Assembly: GCF_020497125.1 (NCBI RefSeq)
Contig: NC_059087.1
Span: 14,479,925 to 14,543,924, forward strand
Direction: 5' to 3'
Length of the DNA: 64,000 nt
DNA from: Mauremys mutica
Taxonomy: Eukaryota > Chordata > Testudines > Geoemydidae
Part shown: piece after piece, positions 57,151 to 64,000 of the stretch
How positions within the stretch are numbered: position 1 is the stretch's first letter
How the letters are laid out: each line of letters starts with the position of its first letter
Translations under genes and position numbers: made by a program
Notes under the pieces: generated by a model
What the model was told of the DNA's origin: nothing
The model's database searches: none
The model's input: the letters and a program-made list of their open reading frames with translations, nothing else

Positions 57151-58399
57151 GAGAAAGGAAATAGTACGTGAATTACAGCTCCAAATGACAAACAGTTTGC
57201 TCAGCCTCTTTCGAAAATAGCCCACCCAACAGGTGCACTCACAGTACCCTAATAAAAAATCCAGAGACCCAGTTCCTTCATGAAGGGAAGGAAACAACTT
57301 GCTGAAACACATAGCCCCAACTCTGCTGGGACTGTCCATCCTTCTTCCTAGATAGCCCAGACCAGAGTTTTAACAGTTAGTGGTTAAAATGTTTCCTTCC
57401 AGCACTTGAACCCACAGGGCTGGAGGTCTGTTGTGGTACCAGATGGCTCGAGGTCTGTTTTTCAACAAGTGCTGCCTCCTGCACTTGCTGACACAAAGCC
57501 CTTTGAGCTACAAGCCAAATCTCTGCTCTGTAATATCTTTTTTCATCCCTCTTTTCTTTTTAAGCTCACAAGTGTATCTTTTCTTTTTAAAAAAAATGAA
57601 AGATTCTATTATTCTTCAAAGGCCCAGTTGTGTCCTTCATTTAGTGAAGTAGGCAGAGAATATTATGGGTCATTTTGTAACCATGGAAACCACAAATAGG
57701 CCTTCAAGGTTTTGGAGAGGTGCTATTAGGCCATGTAGGGTTCTCCGACAGAAAATAATAGGGACGGCAAATCAATGAGACCTTTTATATGGACTGTGTG
57801 AAATGCAGAGGGGATCAAACATCATTTCTCAGCCGCTGTGCACTACTCCAGGCAGCAGTTTAATATGGCATCCTTCTGACAGCTGAGCCCAAATGGAAAA
57901 TTAATGAGGCAGCATGATATATGGGTCTTTTTAAATCTCATAACCAGCATCCTTTGGAGAATAAAAATGGCCAAATCAGTTTAATATGAGCAGAGATGTT
58001 CTCTGTGTATCTGTTTGCCAAGCCTTGCCAGTGGACCAAGGAGACTGCTTTGTTTTAGAGTCAGAGAGTCTAGCCCTTTTCGAGCCTCGGCTTCTTTAAA
58101 CCACAATAATGCCGAGTTTTATTTCAGGTTCATCAAAATACTGCAACGAGCTGAAAGCCTAAGAAACCAGGTGGGCCCTAAAATACGTTGTGCATTTTGA
58201 GCATTAACAGTTATGATAGCAACCCACTGCAAAGGCAGGTTTATAAGCCCTAAACGATCTACCCATGGCCGCACTATGCTGGTGTCCTGATAAAATATCC
58301 TGGGAGCGCACCTCACTTGGTCCTTCCACTCTGGTGCTGCTGGAGCCCAGCCACCAAGAATATGGGCACTCCCTTGCTTCAACCACCCCAAATTCAACC
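57151..58399. other. gene-free stretch; 57720-58000 may be conserved non-coding
   Basis: Repeat-free; frames up to 127 codons overlap MIR sequence or lack domains. Confidence 0.4.
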
Positions 58400-58548
58400 C
58401 AGCGAGGGCGATTTTAGCGCTAAACTCCTCGCTGGGGGAGGAGTACAGAAATCGATTTTAAGAGCCCTTTAAGTCGTGTGGATGGATGCAGGGGTAAATC
58501 GACCTAACGTTGCTAAATTCGACCTAAACCTGTAGCGTAGACCAGGGC
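58400..58548. mobile_element. Harbinger-like MITE, left-truncated
   Basis: 'GATTTTAGCGCTAAACTCC', 'GGAGGAGTACAGAAATCGAT' and the right end 'GTAGCGTAGACCAGGGC' followed by TAA (58549-58551). The left terminal repeat is not present. CpG sites remain. Confidence 0.6.
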
Positions 58549-58612
58549 TAAGGCATATATTCCAACGGGGACCCCCCCAAAGCGGTGATACTTTGTGGGC
58601 CAGCTCAGCATG

Positions 58613-58870
58613 AGCAAGTAGCTAATGCACTGGACTGGGAGACAGGAGAGCTGGGTTCTATACCTGGTTCAACCACTGACCTTTTATATGAGCTTGGGTG
58701 GGTCATTTCCCCTCTCTGTGCCTCTGTCCATCCCCCCCCTCCACATACATTTTTGTCTGTCTAATCTATTTAGAATATAAGCTCTCTGGGGCAGGGACTG
58801 TCTCTGACTCTCTGTGTGCACGCTTGCCGTGCGCAGCACAATGGATCCCATCTAGATCAGTTTCTCTAGG
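58613..58870 (+). repeat. MIR-like SINE with L2-like tail
   Basis: 'GACTGGGAGACAGGAGAGCT', 'GGGTTCTATACCTGGTTCAA', 'CCTCTCTGTGCCTCTGTCC', then 'AAGCTCTCTGGGGCAGGGAC' and 'GCGCAGCACAATGGATCCC'. The combination of MIR body and this tail occurs several times in the window. Confidence 0.75.
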
Positions 58871-59369
58871 CACTACTGAAAACTGTATATTGGTTTAGTT
58901 ATGGGGAATGACTGCAGTATGAATGCACGGAGTTTGAAACTGTGAGAGGTGATCATACATTCTCCATCCAAGAGGCAGGGGCCAGAACGACTCTCGGTGA
59001 CTTGAGGTCTTTAGGAGGGCAGATATGTGGAGAATGAAAGTCATGTTATTTAAAACCAATAGATAATAGCCTATGCACATCAATTTACCTAGCTGGGATT
59101 ATTCTGCCTAGCTGCATAGAGTTAAATCAAAGGTGGCTGTTAGGGAGAAACCAACAGGAAATAGAGCAATGGGGGAAGAGGGGGAGGAAAGGGACAGTCC
59201 AAGAAAATGCCAAGGGTGCTTGATGAAACAATGGGGATGCTACCAGTTGGGGAATACCCTGTCAGGGAGGGTAGCCGGTAAGCTGCAGCAGGGTCAGTGT
59301 CCTAGCAACACACTGCACATAGTTGATCCTAGCCAGGACATCCTTATTGCCTGCACTTCCTGATTGGTG
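58871..59369. other. gene-free stretch
   Basis: No gene. The right part may be the left edge of the Gypsy remnant. Confidence 0.35.
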
Positions 59370-59791
59370 GAAGGCCAGAGCGAAGCTCCTACTTGACCCA
59401 GCAGCAACCAGTGCTTGCTTGCTGCTTAATGCCTTCCACATCTGCCCTCCTCCATCCTCGACACCCCTGGCTTGGACCCCCAGGTCCGCTTCCTGACCAC
59501 ATCTCCAGTTCACCCATTGGCTCTGGCATTCGGCTTCTGATCCCTGGCTCTGACCCTCAGCTCTACTCTCAAATCATACCGCTAGGCATCCCATGGCCCT
59601 GATCTTTGACTCCAGCTTGTCTCTGCTCTACCTTCGAGACCTGGTCACCACCATGGCTGTGACCACTAGTCCTGACTGCCCACATCCCAGTCGTGATCCT
59701 GACAGTTTGTGCAGCTCAGAAAGGAGGAGGACAGCAGATCAGGCTCGGATACCAGGCTTTGGGGGGGATCCCCAATGGAATATATGCCTTA

Positions 59792-59850
59792 GCCCTGGTC
59801 TACACTACAAGCTCGGGCACTATGAGCACGGGCAGAGCCACCATCCAAAC
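59792..59850 (+). mobile_element. Harbinger-like MITE left end
   Basis: TTA then GCCCTGGTCTACACTACAAG. No matching right end follows, so it is a fragment inside the Gypsy remnant. Confidence 0.55.
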
Positions 59851-59998
59851 TAAATGGTCTGATCAGGCTGAGCATCAGCATCAGTAATCACCTGGCTGAA
59901 TGCTGAGTAGAAGGGGACTCCAGTTTTCACCCCCACAAGCCGGACAGATTGAACCCTGCCTTGCTGATGGGGGGGGAGGGGAGAGACAGCAACAAACC

Positions 59999-60301
59999 TT
60001 AGACTTACGCTTATATCGCTGGGAACCTGGGCACTACATCCAGGGGTGCCCCAGTAAGTTGTGTGTCCTAGCCTGATCAGGAAAGCCCCTTTTGTCAATC
60101 AGTACCCTGGCCACTACCCTCCAACTCCCTCTTTGGCTACAACATCCTGCCACGTCTGAGGTCGAGCTGAGGGCGCTGGTGGATTCCAGGGCCTCTGACC
60201 TAGATTTTGCTCAGACCCATAACATTCTGCCTGCCCCAAAGATGGAGGTAATTAGACTGAATGGAAGTCACCAACATTTGCAAGGAAAGATTACACTATA
60301 G
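59999..60301 (+). pseudogene. Gypsy-type gag-pro remnant (zinc knuckle and protease start)
   Basis: One frame from 59999 to the stop at 60299-60301 reads through the end of Gag and the start of the protease, with one internal stop at 60074-60076. Near its start 'RLYRWEPGHYIQGCP' has the spacing of a CCHC zinc knuckle: the histidine (60032) and last cysteine (60047) remain, but the two leading cysteine positions (60008, 60017) are arginine. At 60176-60196 'LVDSRAS' occupies the retropepsin active-site position: the aspartate (60182) is present but the following glycine is arginine. In Gypsy elements the nucleocapsid packages RNA and the protease cuts the polyprotein; here both key sites and the frame are broken, so it is a dead copy. 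The link to the Gypsy group is by motif order and spacing. Confidence 0.62.
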
Positions 60302-60712
60302 GCAAGACCCAGCGGATGGGCCTGTTTGTTTTTAGCCTTTGCTCCGCATGCCATGGACCTCTGGGTGAACGCCCTTTTAAAACACTTTGTTTTGAAGCAG
60401 CTGTTTTTGAGTTGCTTTAATCAGCTGCAGTCAAAGGCCCCTGGAGGAAGAGGGCATACCAATGCCAATCACAGCTGGGCCTGTTGGGTTAACACAAAGA
60501 ATAAACGGGGGGTGGGAGGGGCTGCAGCCCAGAGATCCAGCGGTAGGACCATGGGTTCCATCCTTGAGAGGGGCGGGAAGCCAAGCCTGTGACCTGAGGG
60601 ATGCATGTCAGAGGCACTAAAACGGGATCCAGAGCGCAGCTCCCCCAGTACCCCTCACACACAGTCTGACTGTGGTGCGCATGACGTGTGGCCAGCCTCC
60701 CCAGCAGTCTCA

Positions 60713-61003
60713 GGGGACGTCCATACTACCCGCCCGGATCGGCGGGTAGCAATCGACTTCTCGGAGTTCGATATATCGCGTCTCATCTAGACGCGATATA
60801 TCGAACTCCGAACGCGCTCCCGTCGACTCCGGAACTCCACCACCGCGAACGGCGGAGGCGACGGGGGAGCCGTGGACGTCGATCCCGCGCCGTGAGGACG
60901 GGTAAGTAGTTCGAACTAAGGTAGTTCGACTTCAGCTACGCTATTCGCGTAGCTGAACTTGCGTACCTTAGTTCGACCCCCCCCCCCCAGTGTAGACCAG
61001 GCC
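60713..61003. mobile_element. Harbinger-like MITE, CpG-rich, well preserved
   Basis: The right end AGTGTAGACCAGGCC pairs with the more diverged left end GGGGACGTCCATACT. TCA flanks both sides (60710-60712, 61004-61006). The interior matches the element at 1385-1660 ('GACTTCTCGGAGTTCGA', 'CTCCGGAACTCCACCACC', 'GACGGGTAAGTAGTTCGAAC'). A C-run (60977-60988) lies near the right end. It keeps many CpG sites, suggesting a younger or less methylation-decayed copy. Frames of 60-73 codons over it are not genes. Confidence 0.8.
60762..60810. repeat. perfect 22-bp hairpin in the Harbinger-like MITE
   Basis: Left arm 60762-60783 and right arm 60789-60810 are perfect reverse complements around the 5-base loop CATCT; the core is 'TCGATATATCGCGTCT'. 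A second hairpin, 'TTCAGCTACGC' with 'GCGTAGCTGAA', follows at about 60930-60957. Confidence 0.92.
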
Positions 61004-61007
61004 TCAG

Positions 61008-63799
61008 AAGCACTGCAGTTACAGTGTACGGATTTACCTTGCATTCAGCGTTTCCTAAAATGGCTGCCTCGCCCCTGTTTTATCAGGCTTGTATCACCCG
61101 AGCAGTGCAAACCAGCCAGAGCATAGTGGTGAATCTAGTCTTCTCTCATATAGCTACATATTTATATCCAACTCAGTCTGGCTATGCGGTATCTATAACT
61201 TCCTATCATTCGAGCAGAGGGAACAATGGAAGCTTGCTGGAGAGAGCTCTTTGTCAAAATTAAATCCTCTATAATAGGAATTAGAATTCAACATGCAGCA
61301 AGTGAAGGAAATTGCTTTGGGCTCCCTTTATTTCTATCTTCCTCACATTGTGCAAGCTCCTCTTTAAAATATTAAATTGCCCTCTGATTCTGGTGAGCCT
61401 GGACATGGTATATTACATTTCTTCTTGCCCAGTCTATGCTGATGTCGGGAGTCTCTTGCGATGAGATGCATTGTGAAAGGACGCGAGGGACTTGGGTTCT
61501 TACTGCCCGGAGAGCAGGAACACCTGCCTCCTGTAATCCATTCCAGTGTCAGCCCGGCTTTCCAGCTGCTTTTCTGATGTCTGCCCCACTGAATTCTATA
61601 ATCAGAAGGGCCCAGGTAATTGTGTGTTGAGTCAGCACTGTGCAGCAACAGAATTCAGAGAGAGTGAAAGGCAGCGAATCTCCTAATTGGCTGTCAGGCG
61701 GTAGGAGGAATTTGATGAAGCTATGAGAAGGGGGGAGGGAGCGGAAGATTGGTCCGGCCTGGAGATATTTCAATGAAGGCCCAATGATTAAAAAAAAAAT
61801 CCGCTCCCCCCCAATAGTAGAGATTTTTCCATCTTAAATAAAGGCATAAGGACAAAAGCACTTTACTGAAATTCATGCTATCCCAAGAGAGCCCCGGACC
61901 CTGATCCTCCACTGCTTTGTATTTTGTGTTGCCATTTACATCTGCGCAAAGCAAGTGTAAACTCTACCCTTCAGATTCAGTTGCATTTTATACACACTTC
62001 ACACTCAGACTCAGGTCCCTGGTGTGTATGTTTCTCTCTGACCTGAAGCTGATGGATACCAGGCTGGGGTGTGGAAAGGCTACACAAGTGTAGGGAAAGA
62101 GAAATGCCGGTTAAAAGTAAAGATAGGCTGTTGGTGGATGGGTGGAGAAAAATACCAGGTATCAGAGAGATCAACGGCACCATATGCTTGAATTCTGCAT
62201 CTTGACCATAGGGACCATTGCTTGTCAGTTTCACTTCTATAAGGAGGTGATTGAAAGGGTCAGCATGTTGCTCCTGAGCATCATATACCTGCTTGGTAAC
62301 ATTCTCCACTGCATTGCTACTCCACTGGATGGCTCTCAAGAGGCAGGGGGTGGGAGATCATTTAGAGTTTCATGGAACGCTCCCTTTTTGTGAAACTAAA
62401 GTTAATTATGTAACACGAATGGTAAACATTCAATCACACCCAACTGCCTCTCACTTGTTGATGATGTTCCTTTTTTAAATGGATCCCTTTTATTTAATCT
62501 ACTATTATTTTGCCTGGCTGAGAGATTTTGCTCAAAACTAGAACTGCAAAATTGTGATCCAAGTTCAGATCTTTCGCCCTGTTAAAATTTGATATCTGCG
62601 CCTGCAGTTTTGCTTCATCTCATTGCAGAAATAGCGAGGGGTCTTTCCAATTCAGATCTGAAGGCAGGTTTTGATTCGGACTCCTCCTCCCTCTGTCAAA
62701 GTCCAACACATGATAGGACGTAGGGTTTTGGTTCTGAAGCATCTCTGCAAGAGCCTCAAATCAAATTGATTAGGGTATGAGGACAAACCAGATACATCCA
62801 GTAGCAGCAAACCGGTGCACTTACCATGCATACCTGCTGCATTGATATGGGCACTGTGGAGGCACCTAAAATGGCTACGTTTTGCTAACCTTACTCACGC
62901 TATGTAGTACCATACTCTAAGAGTGGTCCCACTGACTTCAATGGGACTATTCATAGGGTAACGTACTACTCAGCATCAATAAGATATCGGACTCTGGCCC
63001 TAAGTTATTAGTGCCCTAAGTACTTGACATACTGTTTTCCCTAGGCTCCCTAAATGCTTTATAAACAGGCAGTGTGAAAAAAAATCAATACAGAGATACT
63101 GGGGGGCGGGGGGGAGGGCAGAGAAGGGAAGAGAAAATCCCAGTGAAAAACTGAGTACAGTGTATACACCAACTTTTTCCATCTTCGCTATTGCAGGGTT
63201 TTCCGTCCCTATTTGTATCACAAGCTTCCTTTAATCTAAAAAAATATTTTTGATTGATTCCCCTATGGGAAAAAAAACACAATTTTAACTCTGGGTCCCC
63301 CTTTCTGCCTTCACCCCTTCCCACCCCTACAAATAACCGAGGGTGAGATTTGGAAACTCTAAGCCTCAGGCTCCGTGAGTCCTGACTATTTTTAATTGTA
63401 ACGTGGCAACATCCCAGCACAGTAGGACACTTTTGGTACCATAATGTAGCAACACAGTGTCACAATGGATTTATAATGAAGGACAAAAGTCATCTCTGTA
63501 CATGCAGCAATTGGTCCCTTTGATTTTGCCTGTACACCAGGGACAATCTCAGAAGCCACCAAGATGATTGGTACATCCTGAGAGATTAAGCCAAGTGGAC
63601 ATTTATGAGAAAACAAATGCCAAGATTTGGTAGTAAAGAGGCCACCTGATTCAAGATCAGGGTGGCTTCTAAGAAGGTGTATGGAAAAAGAACCTGACCT
63701 CTTCCAATACCTAGATAGACTGTTTTACTAACTGGCTTAGCTTTGTTTATTTGCAAGAGGGAAACTGACACATACACAGAAGCTGGGCAAAACTTTTTA
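61008..63799. other. gene-free stretch; 61430-61720 may be conserved non-coding
   Basis: Mostly unique sequence. A 120-codon minus-strand frame at 61977-62339 is discussed in the findings. 'CCCACTGACTTCAATGGGAC' at 62928 is the amniote palindromic repeat. Nothing else recognised. Confidence 0.4.
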
Positions 63800-63995
63800 G
63801 CTAAAAGTTTTTGTGTGTTTTCCCCCCAAAAATGTGCAGATTCATGTCAACCAAAATATTTCACAAATTTGTGTCAATTTTGACAAAGCATTTCAGTTGA
63901 AACACAAAAAGAAAACATTCCAGAAATGTCAAAATCAACATTACCAAAACAAAACATTTTGATTTTTTTTTTTTGGTAGGCTAGATTCACCAGGG
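63800..63995. repeat. AT-rich interspersed repeat (MITE-like), cut by the window end
   Basis: 'TTTTCCCCCCAAAAATGTGC', 'GTCAATTTTGACAAAGCATT', 'CAGTTGAAACACAAAAAG' resemble 30770-31078. Continues to the end of the window. Confidence 0.45.
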
Positions 63996-64000
63996 GATTT

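Larger units (their letters stand above)
59370..60560 (+). mobile_element. Gypsy-type LTR retrotransposon remnant
   Basis: 59370-59720 is rich in 'CTGACTCC'-like wording ('CTGATCCCTGGCTCTGACC'), typical of the LTR/leader side of vertebrate Gypsy elements. It is followed by a gag-pro remnant (59999-60301) and, after 60301, sequence not recognised as pol. A Harbinger-like end at 59792 interrupts it. Large deletions must have removed most of gag and all of pol. LTR ends are not defined. Confidence 0.5.

Overview
This window reads as vertebrate nuclear DNA, most probably from a turtle. The main evidence is its interspersed repeats: CR1-type LINEs in both orientations, a short retroposon carrying the 'GTGTTAGTCTG' core common in turtle genomes, many hAT-type MITEs with 8-bp target duplications, a Harbinger-like MITE family with 'GTCTACAC' ends, MIR/L2-like SINEs and two solo LTRs. 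CpG is depleted except in young elements. No bacterial organisation, convincing multi-exon gene, rRNA, tRNA gene or CRISPR array was found. The taxon call rests on remembered repeat families, not on a search.

Layout. 1-4.8 kb: a hAT MITE, a minus-strand CR1 split by a Harbinger-like MITE that itself holds a second one, and a decayed plus-strand CR1 reverse-transcriptase region. 8.05-10.5 kb: the most distinctive object, about 68 copies of a 36-bp telomere-like unit ('CCCTAACCCTA' core) arranged as two inverted arms around a palindrome and bounded by a 7-bp direct repeat. 13.6-15.4 kb: Harbinger-like MITEs, a CR1 tail, a 705-bp solo LTR and a hAT MITE. 17-34 kb: SINEs, CR1, hAT MITEs (one nearly a full hairpin), AT-rich TIR repeats and a 63-bp SINE fragment with a perfect 13-bp target duplication. 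36.6-38.4 kb: a hAT MITE inside a Harbinger-like MITE, followed by a CR1 3' half. 45.7-46.5 kb: a minus-strand solo LTR. 49.5-50.4 kb: a 902-bp hAT element carrying a G-rich minisatellite, with a perfect 8-bp target duplication. 52-61 kb: CR1, MIR-like SINEs, a Tc1/mariner-like MITE, a Gypsy-type gag-pro remnant and a CpG-rich Harbinger-like MITE with a perfect 22-bp hairpin.

The remaining sequence is single-copy-looking intergenic or intronic DNA. A few stretches could be conserved non-coding elements, but that needs cross-species alignment. Almost all long open frames are by-products of tandem repeats (36 bp is 12 codons) or of transposons, so this window should be read as a transposon-rich gene desert or large intron rather than a set of co-operating genes.
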